Counted from the first letter of the stretch, positions 6,683-14,992 are shown. The stretch is DNA of 22,437 nucleotides from CAYSPT01 sp964432985 (GCA_964432985.1 CAYSPT010000078.1:1-22437); one strand, 5' to 3'. A program made the numbers and translations. Notes: generated from the letters alone by a model not told the origin.

Positions 6683-7623
6683 TGACGCAGTTTGAACGTT
6701 TACAGAAGTGGGAGAACGATCTTCACATCTGCATTCGGTGCGGATATTGTTATGAGCACTGTCCTTTCTACAAGATGACCGGCTGGGAAAGCGATACCCC
6801 CCGGGGAAAACTGCTGGTGGCCTTCGGATTAATGAACGGCACCATCGAGCCCTCCCAGGAGATCGCTGACAAGTTCTTCGAGTGTTTCTACTGCCAGAAC
6901 TGCTACACCAGCTGCTCCTCGAAAGTACCGGTGACGGAGATCATGTCCGACATCAGGGCCGATCTCATCGAACAGGGATACGAGCCCGGCGGGACTACGG
7001 CGGCCAACAACGAGGATATCTGCGGCCGCTGCCAGGTCTGCGTACCCATCTGCAAAGAGGAAAACATCACGCTGGTGGAGGACGACGACGGCACCAGAAA
7101 GATCACGGTGGATTCAGCCAAGTGCCAGGGGTGCGGGACCTGTATCGCTGCCTGCCCCTCCGGAGCCATGTTCCAGCGGGCGGGCTATGAAATCACGCCC
7201 CAGGAATTGAAAGCCAAGGTGCGGCACCACCTCAAGCAGGAAGACAGCAACGGGATTCTCGCTTTCTGCTGCAACTGGTCAGTGTATCCCGGTTTCCAGC
7301 TCACCCGGTTCCCGGGCTGGGTGGAAACGCCCTGCGCAGTGGTCATCAATATGTGCTCGGGGCGCCTCGACCCGGAGATCATCCTGGAAGCCTTCAAGCT
7401 GGGCGCCAAGGGTATCCTGGTAGCTGCCTGCCCGCCGGACGAGTGCGAGCACAACGGCAACTACAAGACCACCCGCCGGATACTGGCTCTCAAAAACGTG
7501 CTTCAGCAGCTCAACATCAACCCCGAGCGGCTGCGGCTGGAGCGGGTAAAGACCGGCGAGAAGGACAAAACCGCCGGGCTGCTCAAGGATTTCTGCCAGC
7601 AGGTGGATCAGCTGGCTCACTAA
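6682..7623 (+). CDS. Fused multi-cluster Fe-S protein with C-terminal MvhD-like domain
   Basis: A 313-residue electron carrier built from three blocks. Residues 17-78 carry two CxxCxxCxxxC motifs (Cys17-27 and Cys68-78) like HdrC/GlpC-type proteins. Residues 114-158 carry a second pair of [4Fe-4S] motifs (Cys114-124 and Cys148-158). Residues about 190-300 are an MvhD-type domain with FCCNWS, MCSGRLDPE (Cys225), Cys250 and Cys255, then NGNYKTTRR. In the stand-alone MvhD encoded at 10958 the first motif is CKWC; here the second Cys is Ser200 and the upstream Cys8 equivalent is Ala194, while an extra Cys196 appears. It probably wires the hydrogenase to the Hdr module, but the cluster in its last domain may be altered or absent. 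Confidence 0.85.
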   Translation: MTQFERLQKWENDLHICIRCGYCYEHCPFYKMTGWESDTPRGKLLVAFGLMNGTIEPSQEIADKFFECFYCQNCYTSCSSKVPVTEIMSDIRADLIEQGYEPGGTTAANNEDICGRCQVCVPICKEENITLVEDDDGTRKITVDSAKCQGCGTCIAACPSGAMFQRAGYEITPQELKAKVRHHLKQEDSNGILAFCCNWSVYPGFQLTRFPGWVETPCAVVINMCSGRLDPEIILEAFKLGAKGILVAACPPDECEHNGNYKTTRRILALKNVLQQLNINPERLRLERVKTGEKDKTAGLLKDFCQQVDQLAH

Positions 7624-7635
7624 ATTCCAGGAAAA

Positions 7636-7659
7636 GGCACCGGGAATTTTCCCGGTGCC
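7636..7659 (+). other. Perfect intercistronic stem-loop before hdrC
   Basis: GGCACCGGGA (7636-7645) pairs perfectly with TCCCGGTGCC (7650-7659) around an ATTT loop, in the 63-nt space before hdrC. No U-run follows. A role as an mRNA processing or stability element, or a weak pause site between operon segments, is inferred. Confidence 0.6.
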
Positions 7660-7686
7660 ACTTCAGGCTGATAGGGGAGGAATGGT

Positions 7687-8094
7687 ATGCGCGTCAAGAT
7701 AAACCGTAAGACGATCCAAAACGCTCTGCTGGAGAAGATAGAGGAACTCAGCGGAGAGGACCTCAAGGCCTGCTACAGCTGTGGCAAGTGCGCGGCGGGC
7801 TGCCCCGGGGTGGCGGAGATGGACATACTGCCCAACCAGGTGGTGCGGCTGATCCAGATGGGCTGCGAGGACGAGGTCAAGAACTCGCGTACGGTCTGGC
7901 TCTGCGCATCATGCCTGATGTGCTCTGCCCGCTGTCCGCGCGGGGTCGATCTGGCCAGGGTCATGGAAGCGGTGCGGCAGGTGGTGCTCCGTAAAAACGA
8001 GGACCGCGTGAGCCCATCCAAGATAGATAAGAAAGACTTGAAGGAGCTTCCCCAGATAGCCCTGGTGGGATGCTTCCGCAAGCTCACAGGTTAG
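7687..8094 (+). CDS. hdrC: Heterodisulfide reductase subunit C-like Fe-S protein
   Basis: A 135-residue HdrC-type protein with two [4Fe-4S] motifs: CYSCGKCAAGC (Cys29, 32, 35, 39) and CASCLMCSARC (Cys73, 76, 79, 83). In the family it relays electrons from HdrA to the CCG-domain subunit HdrB. It is soluble, lacking the membrane anchors of HdrE-type partners. GGGGAGG sits a few bases before the ATG. A TAGGAG ribosome binding site for hdrB overlaps its stop codon, so the two genes are coupled. Confidence 0.93.
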   Translation: MRVKINRKTIQNALLEKIEELSGEDLKACYSCGKCAAGCPGVAEMDILPNQVVRLIQMGCEDEVKNSRTVWLCASCLMCSARCPRGVDLARVMEAVRQVVLRKNEDRVSPSKIDKKDLKELPQIALVGCFRKLTG

Positions 8095-8106
8095 GAGTTC
8101 GAAGCC

Positions 8107-9009
8107 ATGAGAATACCGTACTATCCAGGTTGCACCCTGAAAACTCAGGCGCAGAATTTCGAGCTCTCCACCCTGGCCGCCCTGAAAGAACTGGGGCTGG
8201 ACGCGGTGGAGATGGACCGGTGGAACTGCTGCGGTACCACCCACTCGCTGGCCGTGGACAACCTGATGCTTCACCTGGCTCCGGTGAGAAACTTGATATT
8301 CCTGAAAAATCTCGGGGAAAAGCAGGTACTCACCCTCTGCTCCATGTGTTATCACACCATGGCCCAGGTGAATCTCGTCATGAAGGGCGACGAGGAGAAG
8401 CGTCAGAAGATCAACTGGCACTTCGAGGATATCGCCGAGGCAGGCGATTATCACGGCGAGGTGGAGGTACTGCACCTGTTCCATCTTCTGAGGGACGTTA
8501 TTGGTTTAGACAAGGTAAAAGAAGCGGTGAAGCATTCGCTTGAAGGCTTCAAGGCGGCCTGCTACTACGGCTGCCTGCTGCTGAGGCCGAAAGAGGTTGC
8601 CGTGGACGATCCGGAGCAGCCCCGGGTGATGGAGGACACACTCCAGGCGCTGGGTGCCGAACCGGTGGAGTACCATTACGGCAACGAGTGCTGCGGTGCT
8701 TTTCAGACCGTCGGCGAACCGGACCTGGTGAAGCGGCGTACCGATGAAATCATCACCGCCGCCCGCGGGCAGGGAGCCGACTTTATAGTAGTGAGCTGCC
8801 CGTTGTGCTTCTACAACCTTGATAAGCGGCAGATCGACCTGGTACAGGAAAAACCCGGGTACCAGTCCATGCCGGTGTTGTATATCGGTCAGTTGCTGGC
8901 CCTGGCGCTGGGTGTGCCTGCGGCGGCATGCAACTTCGATCTGCACAAGGTAGATCCCCGACCGGTGCTGGAAGAAAAGAAAATAATTTCCGTTGAGGTG
9001 ATGTCATGA
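8107..9009 (+). CDS. hdrB: Heterodisulfide reductase subunit B-like protein (two CCG domains)
   Basis: A 300-residue HdrB homologue with two complete CCG domains: PGC (Cys9), NCCG (Cys41-42), CSMC (Cys78, 81); and YYGC (Cys152, 156), ECCG (Cys195-196), CPLC (Cys231, 234). In methanogens these domains hold two non-cubane [4Fe-4S] clusters that reduce the CoM-S-S-CoB heterodisulfide. A bacterium without these coenzymes must use another substrate or acceptor, which the sequence does not reveal. All cluster cysteines are kept, so the catalytic site is probably functional. Its stop overlaps the hdrA start by 4 nt (ATGA). Confidence 0.93.
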   Translation: MRIPYYPGCTLKTQAQNFELSTLAALKELGLDAVEMDRWNCCGTTHSLAVDNLMLHLAPVRNLIFLKNLGEKQVLTLCSMCYHTMAQVNLVMKGDEEKRQKINWHFEDIAEAGDYHGEVEVLHLFHLLRDVIGLDKVKEAVKHSLEGFKAACYYGCLLLRPKEVAVDDPEQPRVMEDTLQALGAEPVEYHYGNECCGAFQTVGEPDLVKRRTDEIITAARGQGADFIVVSCPLCFYNLDKRQIDLVQEKPGYQSMPVLYIGQLLALALGVPAAACNFDLHKVDPRPVLEEKKIISVEVMS

Positions 9010-10955
9010 GAAGGATAGGAGTTTTCATCTGCTGGTGCGGGCGCAACATTGCCCAGACTGTCGACGTGGATATGGTGAAAGAGGAACTGGAGAAGCATCC
9101 CGGTGTTGCCTACGCTTCCACCTACCAGTACCTGTGTTCCGACCCGGGACAGATGATCATATCATTGGCCATTAGGAAAAAGAAACTGGACGGGGTGGTA
9201 ATAGCTTCCTGCTCGCCGACCCTGCACGAGAGTACGTTCCGGAAAACCGCCCAGGCGGCGGGGCTCAATCCCCACCAGGTGGAGATAGCCAATATCCGGG
9301 AGCAGTGCAGTTGGGTGCATGCAGATAAGGACGCGGGCACGAAGAAAGCCATCAGGATCGTCAAGAGCCTGGTGGAAAAAGTGGCTCTCAACGAGTCCCT
9401 GGAACCGATCAGGGTGTCGGTCACCAAGCGGGCCCTGGTTGTGGGCGCCGGTATCAGCGGTATCCAGGCGTCTCTGGACATAGCCAACCAGGGCTACGAG
9501 GTAGTACTGGTGGAGCGTGACGCGGCCATCGGCGGTCACATGGCCCAGCTCTCGGAGACCTTCCCCACCCTGGACTGCTCACAGTGCATTCTCACACCGA
9601 AGATGGTTGAGGTATCCAAGCACCCCAACATCCGGCTGCTGGCATACAGCGAGATAAAAAACGTCGAAGGCACCGTGGGCAACTTCAGGGTGACCATCGA
9701 GAAGAAGCCTCGCTTTATAACGGACCAGTGCACCGCCTGCGGCGACTGTGCCTCCAAGTGCCCGGTCAAGGTGAAAAGCGAGTTCAACGAAGGGCTGTCC
9801 GAACGGAAAGCAGTCTACATTCCGTCTCCCCAGGCGGTCCCAGCCATTTACACCATCGATGAAGAGCACTGCCTTATGAAAACCAAGGAAAAGTGCGGTC
9901 TATGCGCCAAGGTATGCGAGCCGGGGGCCGTTGACTTCGATATGAAACCCGAGACTATCGAGGTGGAAGTGGGCGGTATCCTGGTGGCTACCGGTTTCGG
10001 ACTCTACCCGGTGGCCGAAGTGGCCGAGTACGGGTACGGCAAGTACCCGGACGTAATAAACGGGCTGCAGTTCGAGCGGCTGCTGTCGGCGTCCGGACCC
10101 ACCGAAGGCGTGGTCAGGCGTCCCAGCGACGGTGAGATACCCAAGGAGGTCGTGTTCATCTCCTGTATCGGATCCCGTGACCCGGAAAACGCTTACCCCT
10201 ACTGCTCCCGTATCTGCTGCATGTACACCGCCAAGCACGCCATGCTCTACAAGCACACCGTGCATGACGGCCAGGCCTACGTGTTCTACATGGACGTCCG
10301 CTCCGGCGGCAAGGGCTACGAGGAGTTCGTACAGCGCGGTCAGGAAGAGGATGGCACTATTTATCTCAGGGGCCGGGTTTCCAAGGTCTTCGAGCGGGAC
10401 GGTAAGATGGTGGTCTGGGGTGCTGACACCCTGACCAACCGCAAGGTGGAGATCGAGGCCGACCTGGTGGTGCTGGCAACCGCCATCACGGCCAGCAAGG
10501 GCGTCAAGGAGCTGACCCAGACCCTCAAGATCGGCATTAACGAGCACGGATTCCTCAACGAGGCGCATCCCAAGCTGCGGCCGGTGGAGAGCATCTCCCA
10601 CGGGTACTACCTGTGCGGCTGCGCCCAGGCGCCAAAGGACATCCCCGACTCGGTGGCCCAGGCGGGCGCCGCGGCATCCAAGGTGGGTGAATTGCTCTCC
10701 CGGGATCAGCTGGAGCGGGAGCCCACCATTGTCGGGGTCAACTCCGACCTGTGCTGCGGATGCGCACTGTGTATCCCGGTCTGCCCCTACACGGCTCGGG
10801 AGATGGATACCGAAGAAGGAAAAGTTGTAGTGAACGAAGCACTCTGTGAGAGTTGCGGATCGTGTGCCGCCGCCTGCCCCACCGGGGCGGCACAGCAGAA
10901 GAACCTCACGGATATCCAGATCATGAATATGGTCAAAGTGTTGATGGAGGACTAG
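9006..10955 (+). CDS. hdrA: Heterodisulfide reductase subunit A-like flavoprotein
   Basis: A 649-residue HdrA, the FAD subunit proposed to perform flavin-based electron bifurcation. The N-terminal domain holds FICWCG; the FAD fold begins at LVVGAGISG (about 145-152); ETFPTLDCSQC gives Cys191 and Cys194, typical of HdrA. An inserted ferredoxin motif CTACGDCASKC (Cys242-252) and a KCGLCAKVC motif follow. Two C-terminal [4Fe-4S] motifs lie at Cys584-593 and Cys614-624. By family knowledge, electrons enter from MvhD and are split between ferredoxin and the HdrBC branch. The gene overlaps hdrB by 4 nt and is 2 nt from mvhD, consistent with a stable HdrABC-MvhD complex. Confidence 0.95.
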   Translation: MRRIGVFICWCGRNIAQTVDVDMVKEELEKHPGVAYASTYQYLCSDPGQMIISLAIRKKKLDGVVIASCSPTLHESTFRKTAQAAGLNPHQVEIANIREQCSWVHADKDAGTKKAIRIVKSLVEKVALNESLEPIRVSVTKRALVVGAGISGIQASLDIANQGYEVVLVERDAAIGGHMAQLSETFPTLDCSQCILTPKMVEVSKHPNIRLLAYSEIKNVEGTVGNFRVTIEKKPRFITDQCTACGDCASKCPVKVKSEFNEGLSERKAVYIPSPQAVPAIYTIDEEHCLMKTKEKCGLCAKVCEPGAVDFDMKPETIEVEVGGILVATGFGLYPVAEVAEYGYGKYPDVINGLQFERLLSASGPTEGVVRRPSDGEIPKEVVFISCIGSRDPENAYPYCSRICCMYTAKHAMLYKHTVHDGQAYVFYMDVRSGGKGYEEFVQRGQEEDGTIYLRGRVSKVFERDGKMVVWGADTLTNRKVEIEADLVVLATAITASKGVKELTQTLKIGINEHGFLNEAHPKLRPVESISHGYYLCGCAQAPKDIPDSVAQAGAAASKVGELLSRDQLEREPTIVGVNSDLCCGCALCIPVCPYTAREMDTEEGKVVVNEALCESCGSCAAACPTGAAQQKNLTDIQIMNMVKVLMED

Positions 10956-10957
10956 CC

Positions 10958-11470
10958 ATGTTTGAACCGAAAATCATGTGTTTTTTCTGCAAGTGGTGCA
11001 CCTATGCCGGTGCTGACCTGGCGGGCACATCCCGTATGCAGTACCAGCCGAACTCGGTCTCCATCCGCCTGATGTGTTCCAGCCGCCTGGACCCCCAGCA
11101 CATTCTCTGGGCGTTCAAGCAGGGCGCCGACGGCGTCCTGATCGGCGGGTGCCATCCCGGGGATTGCCACTACCTGACCGGCAACTACAAGACGGCCCGG
11201 CGGATCGGGATTATGACCACTCTTCTGGAGCAGTTCGGTATCGAACCCGAGCGGCTGAAACTGGAGTGGATCTCCGCGGCGGAAGGCGCCAAGTTCGTCA
11301 AGGTGATAAACGATTTTACAGACAAAGTCAGAGAGCTTGGCCCTCTCGACGTAGCCAACGGGCTGCCCGAGGACCTGGTGGCTCCCGAACTTCAGGAAGC
11401 GCCTGCAGAAACCGCTGGCCCGGATGCCAGCGGTTCAGAGCCCGGCGGCTCCCAAGAAGTTCAGGTTTGA
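10958..11470 (+). CDS. mvhD: MvhD, hydrogenase-to-HdrA electron transfer [2Fe-2S] subunit
   Basis: A 170-residue MvhD with the classical motifs: CFFCKWCTYAGADLAG (Cys8, 11, 14), MCSSRLDP (Cys40), GGCHPGDCHY (Cys65, 70) and TGNYKTARR. In Mvh-Hdr complexes it links the hydrogenase to HdrA through a [2Fe-2S] cluster. The ATG at 10958 is chosen because GGAGG lies upstream and the protein then opens at the family N-terminus; an earlier in-frame start would lie inside hdrA. About 35 C-terminal residues are an acidic, Pro/Ala/Gly-rich tail of low complexity that is probably disordered. It is the only complete MvhD here although two hydrogenase cores are encoded. Confidence 0.94.
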   Translation: MFEPKIMCFFCKWCTYAGADLAGTSRMQYQPNSVSIRLMCSSRLDPQHILWAFKQGADGVLIGGCHPGDCHYLTGNYKTARRIGIMTTLLEQFGIEPERLKLEWISAAEGAKFVKVINDFTDKVRELGPLDVANGLPEDLVAPELQEAPAETAGPDASGSEPGGSQEVQV

Positions 11471-11490
11471 CGGGGACAGGAGGAGTGTTC

Positions 11491-12189
11491 ATGGAACCGA
11501 CCAACATTCAGATCAACGTCATGGGGAAAACCTACGCGGTCCCCGAAGGACTGACTATAATGAAAGCCATGGAGCACGCCGGCTACCGGTACATACGTGG
11601 CTGCGGCTGCCGCGGCGGCTTCTGCGGCGCCTGTGCCACCGTCTTCCGGATGCCCGATGATTACAAGATACAGGTCGGACTGGCCTGTCAGACGGTCATC
11701 GAGGACGGTATGTACCTGGCCCAGCTCCCGTTTTTCCCGGCCCAGAAAGCCGTGTACTGTGTAGATGAAGTAGCTCCCACTGCCGAAGGCGTGCTGGAGA
11801 TGTATCCCGAGCTGGCCCGGTGCCTCAGCTGCAATCTGTGCACCAAGGTGTGCCCTCAGGACATCGAGGTGCTCGATTATGTGCAGGCTTCACTCAGGGG
11901 GGACCTGGAGAAGGCAGCCGACCTTTCATTCGACTGCCTCATGTGCGGACTGTGCACCAGCCGGTGCTCAGCGGAGATGGCCCAGTACAATATCGGGCTC
12001 CTGGCCCGCCGGCTCTACGCCAAGTACCTGGCGCCGAAGTCGAAACACCTGGCTGCGCGGGTGGAAGAACTCGAAGCCGGCAAGTTCGATGACGAGCTCA
12101 GGGTGCTGAAGGGCCTGTCGAAAGACGAGCTCAAGCAGCGTTACGCGGCGCGGGACATCGAAGCCCCGGATCAGATGGAGGATGAGTGA
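11491..12189 (+). CDS. Succinate dehydrogenase/fumarate reductase-like iron-sulfur subunit (TfrB-like N-terminal part)
   Basis: A 232-residue protein with a plant-type [2Fe-2S] domain (Cys40, 45, 48 in GCGCRGGFCGAC and Cys66 in LACQT) followed by two four-Cys motifs: CLSCNLCTKVC (Cys111, 114, 117, 121) and CLMCGLCTSRC (Cys149, 152, 155, 159). This order matches SdhB/FrdB and the N-terminal part of methanogen thiol:fumarate reductase TfrB, but the CCG domains of TfrB are absent. HdrB in the same operon could supply that function. It is 3 nt from the flavoprotein gene, its obvious partner. AGGAGG supports the ATG at 11491. It would carry electrons between the Hdr module and the flavoprotein. 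Confidence 0.85.
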   Translation: MEPTNIQINVMGKTYAVPEGLTIMKAMEHAGYRYIRGCGCRGGFCGACATVFRMPDDYKIQVGLACQTVIEDGMYLAQLPFFPAQKAVYCVDEVAPTAEGVLEMYPELARCLSCNLCTKVCPQDIEVLDYVQASLRGDLEKAADLSFDCLMCGLCTSRCSAEMAQYNIGLLARRLYAKYLAPKSKHLAARVEELEAGKFDDELRVLKGLSKDELKQRYAARDIEAPDQMEDE

Positions 12190-12192
12190 CCA

Positions 12193-13827
12193 ATGGCATA
12201 TCCCGATTACATGCTGGAATCAATAGCAAAAGTTGAAGCATCACGGTCACAGCGTCTGACGGAGACGTTTCCCCTGCTGTCTCACGATGACTCACAGGCC
12301 GTTTTGCACAAGTACCATCCCGATTACAAAACCGAGGCATTCCGGGCGCTCAAGCTCGGAGCCAACACGGGAGACAAGGTGCCTCACGAGTTCGCCGATG
12401 TCCTTGAGGCGCATCCCTGGGTGAATCCGGCGGATGTGGACCTCAGCAAGGTGGACTACGAGGTGGACGTGCTGGTGGTGGGCGGCGGCGGAGCCGGCGC
12501 CTCCGCGGCGCTCATGGCCCAGGACGGGGGCGCAAACGTGCTGCTGGTCACCAAGCTTCGCTTCGGTGACGCCAACACCATGATGGCTCAGGGAGGAATC
12601 CAGGCGGCCACCAAGGCCAACGACACTCCCGGCATTCACTACCTGGACGTCATGGGGGGCGGGCACTACACCAACTACCCCGACCTGGTAGAAGCGCTGG
12701 TCATGGATGCACCCAAGGTGATCAAGTGGCACGAAGACCTGGGTGTCATGTACGACAAGGAAGATGACGGGACCCTGAAGGCCATCCATGGCGGCGGAAC
12801 ATCGAGAATGCGAATGCTTGCGGCTCGGGACTACAGCGGCGCCGAGATCATGCGCACCCTGCGCGACGAGGTCCGTAACCGGAATATACCGGTGATCGAG
12901 TTTGCACCGGTTATCGAGCTTCTCACCGATACCCAGGGCGCAGCTTCCGGCGCTATCCTGCTCAACCTTGAGACCGACGAGTACCTGGTAGTCAGGGCCA
13001 AGACGATCATCCTGGGCACCGGAGGATTCGGACGCCTGCACGTGCAGACGTTTCCCACCACCAACCACTACGGCGCCACCGCCGACGGGCTGGTGCTGGC
13101 CTACCGGGTAGGGTGCAAACTGGACTTCATGGATACCGTGCAGTACCATCCCACCGGGGCTGCGTTCCCCGAGCAGATCGTGGGGCAGCTGGTGACCGAG
13201 AAGGTCCGCGGACTGGGTTCACAGGTGGTCAACGCCGCCGGCATCCAGTTCTGCTATCCGTTGGAGCCCCGCGACATCGAGGCGTCCTGCATTATCAGGG
13301 AGTGCACCGAGTTGGGCAACGGTATCAAGACCCCCACCGGAATGACCGGCGTGTGGCTGGACTCGCCCATGATCGACATCATCCATGGCGAAGGAACGGT
13401 CAGGAAACGCATCCCGGCCATGTTCAGACAGTTCGAGCGGTTCGATATCGACATCAGTAAAGATCCCATCCTGGTCTTCCCGACGCTGCATTACCAGAAT
13501 GGCGGAGTAATCATCGATGCTGACTGCGCCACGTCCGTGCCCAACCTTTACGTGGCCGGCGAAACAGCGGGCGGTATTCACGGCCGCAACCGCCTGATGG
13601 GGAACTCACTGCTGGGCGTGAACGTGTTCGGCCGGCGGGCCGGTATCGCCGCGGCGAAACGGGCCAAAGAAGTATCGTTTGGTAACCTGTCGCTTCAGCA
13701 CGTTCAGCGGTACGATCAGGCACTGCGGGACGCAGGGATAGACACCGATCGGATGGCTCCCATGGTGTTGCCCGACTACCGTCAAGAAGAGATCAAGTCG
13801 CGGCGTATAGAGATCAAGATCCGATAA
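12193..13827 (+). CDS. Fumarate reductase/succinate dehydrogenase-like flavoprotein subunit (TfrA/SdhA family)
   Basis: A 544-residue flavoprotein. After an unusual 90-residue N-terminal extension comes the FAD fold (VVGGGGAGASAA, about 95-106). Dicarboxylate-handling residues of the FrdA/SdhA family are present: QYHPTG (His319), the Arg of VRGLG (Arg339, the expected proton-shuttle Arg), TLHYQNGGV (His433) and GRNRLMGNSL (Arg467). The His that binds FAD covalently in SdhA/FrdA is replaced: ANTMMAQGGI puts Asn128 there, so FAD should be non-covalent, as in NadB-like members. The C-terminal domain is short. Fumarate reduction or succinate oxidation is the best inference; other unsaturated acids remain possible. 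It is not AprA or NadB by context. Confidence 0.85.
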   Translation: MAYPDYMLESIAKVEASRSQRLTETFPLLSHDDSQAVLHKYHPDYKTEAFRALKLGANTGDKVPHEFADVLEAHPWVNPADVDLSKVDYEVDVLVVGGGGAGASAALMAQDGGANVLLVTKLRFGDANTMMAQGGIQAATKANDTPGIHYLDVMGGGHYTNYPDLVEALVMDAPKVIKWHEDLGVMYDKEDDGTLKAIHGGGTSRMRMLAARDYSGAEIMRTLRDEVRNRNIPVIEFAPVIELLTDTQGAASGAILLNLETDEYLVVRAKTIILGTGGFGRLHVQTFPTTNHYGATADGLVLAYRVGCKLDFMDTVQYHPTGAAFPEQIVGQLVTEKVRGLGSQVVNAAGIQFCYPLEPRDIEASCIIRECTELGNGIKTPTGMTGVWLDSPMIDIIHGEGTVRKRIPAMFRQFERFDIDISKDPILVFPTLHYQNGGVIIDADCATSVPNLYVAGETAGGIHGRNRLMGNSLLGVNVFGRRAGIAAAKRAKEVSFGNLSLQHVQRYDQALRDAGIDTDRMAPMVLPDYRQEEIKSRRIEIKIR

Positions 13828-13834
13828 GGGGACG

Positions 13835-13858
13835 AGGTGCCGCCGCACGGCGGCACCT
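13835..13858 (+). other. Perfect stem-loop after the flavoprotein gene
   Basis: AGGTGCCGCC (13835-13844) pairs perfectly with GGCGGCACCT (13849-13858) around GCAC, just after the stop codon. The following bases are not U-rich, so it is not a convincing terminator. It may divide the operon into differently stable mRNA segments, separating the Hdr/Tfr-like half from the second hydrogenase. Confidence 0.6.
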
Positions 13859-13916
13859 ATTCGCCTTGTCTTGATAGTGACTGTTGAGTAATGACTGTTA
13901 AAGAAGGAGGAGTACG

Positions 13917-14924
13917 ATGAGCAAGCCAAAGCTGGCTGTTTACTGGGCAACGAGCTGTGGTGGCTGCGATGTGTCAATCCTGGATATCGACGAGAAGATC
14001 CTGGATGTGGCCGCCAACTTCGAGCTCTGCCTGTGGCCCTGCGCAGCCGATTTCAAGTACGACTACGTAGAGAGCCTGCCGGACAAATCCATTACCGTCT
14101 GCCTTTTCAACGGCGGTATCCGTAACGCCGAGCAGGAAGAGATAGCGCATATGCTGCGCCGCAAGACCCAGGTCATGGTGGCCTTCGGATCCTGCGCACA
14201 TCTGGGCGGCATTCCGGGTTTGTCCAACCTCGTTGGTAAGGAAAAATCATTCGAACGGGCCTACATCACGTCACCCAGCACGCACAATCCCGACCGTGTT
14301 TTCCCAAAGGAAAAGACGCAGATGCCGGAAGGTGAGCTTGGTCTCCCCCGGTTCTACGAGATGGTGTTCCCGCTGGACCAGATCATCGACGTGGAGTACT
14401 ACCTGCCCGGCTGCCCCCCGCCTCCCAAGAACGTAGCGGCGGCGGTGGAAGCCATCATTAAGGGTGAACTGCCGCCGGTTGGTTCGGTTATCGCACCCAA
14501 CATAGCCCTGTGCGACGAGTGCGAGCGGGAGCGTGATGAGGACCGCAAGATCACCGAGCTCAAGTGGCCCTGGGAGATTATTCCCGATCCCAAGCAATGT
14601 TTCCTGGACCAGGGAATCGTGTGCTGTGGTCCCGCCACCCGTGCCGGGTGCGGCTCCCAGTGCATCAACGCCAACATGCCCTGCCGGGGGTGCTTCGGTC
14701 CCACCGACGAGGTGCAGGACCAGGGAGCTAAACTGGCCGGTGCTATCGCATCAATAATGGAATATGACGATCCCGAGGAGATCAAGAAAGCGCTTGAGCC
14801 GCTTCTGGATCCCATCGGGACATTCAACCGGTTCAGCCTGCCGGCTTCCCTGCTTAAGGGTAAACTGGATGTTGTAAGGAAAGAAAAAGAGATCCGCGAA
14901 ACGGAGATCGAGGCTGAAGCATGA
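13917..14924 (+). CDS. mvhG: [NiFe] hydrogenase small subunit, MvhG-type (copy 2)
   Basis: A 335-residue paralogue of the small subunit at 3595, roughly half identical by eye. It keeps TSCGGCD (Cys14, 17), GSCAHLGGIPG, LPGCPPPP, and the C-terminal cluster ligands through NMPCRGCFGPTDEV. Position 11 is Ala instead of Cys, and the middle cluster region has only LCDEC with none of the four-Cys arrangement of copy 1, so the electron-transfer chain probably differs. AAGGAGG precedes the ATG. The last 20 residues are a charged Lys/Glu-rich tail not seen in copy 1. The stop TGA overlaps an ATG (ATGA) that opens a run of mini-ORFs. Confidence 0.93.
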   Translation: MSKPKLAVYWATSCGGCDVSILDIDEKILDVAANFELCLWPCAADFKYDYVESLPDKSITVCLFNGGIRNAEQEEIAHMLRRKTQVMVAFGSCAHLGGIPGLSNLVGKEKSFERAYITSPSTHNPDRVFPKEKTQMPEGELGLPRFYEMVFPLDQIIDVEYYLPGCPPPPKNVAAAVEAIIKGELPPVGSVIAPNIALCDECERERDEDRKITELKWPWEIIPDPKQCFLDQGIVCCGPATRAGCGSQCINANMPCRGCFGPTDEVQDQGAKLAGAIASIMEYDDPEEIKKALEPLLDPIGTFNRFSLPASLLKGKLDVVRKEKEIRETEIEAEA

Positions 14925-14992
14925 ACGAGAATAAAACATGAACGAGAATAAAACATGAACTGGAATAAAACATGAGCGAGAATAAAAAGTGA
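14921..14992 (+). repeat. Four tandem 17-bp repeats encoding a chain of overlapping start-stop mini-ORFs
   Basis: The unit AACGAGAATAAAACATG is repeated from 14924 to 14991: two exact copies, then one with TG for CG and one with AG and AGTG changes. Each copy ends in ATG, so each encodes ATG plus five codons and a TGA that overlaps the next ATG. The mini-ORFs start at 14921, 14938, 14955 and 14972 and encode MNENKT, MNENKT, MNWNKT and MSENKK. The first ATG overlaps the stop of mvhG copy 2; the last stop overlaps a GTG that opens the next ORF. A 17-bp step shifts frame each time, yet each unit brings its own stop. Confidence 0.8.

Noticed and set aside
12292..13149. 285-codon minus-strand frame
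   Set aside because: It is antisense to the flavoprotein, whose family motifs are all in the plus frame.
14924..14991. CRISPR array or phase-variation repeat
   Set aside because: The units are contiguous 17-mers without spacers. A change in copy number would not switch a frame on or off, because each unit has its own stop.
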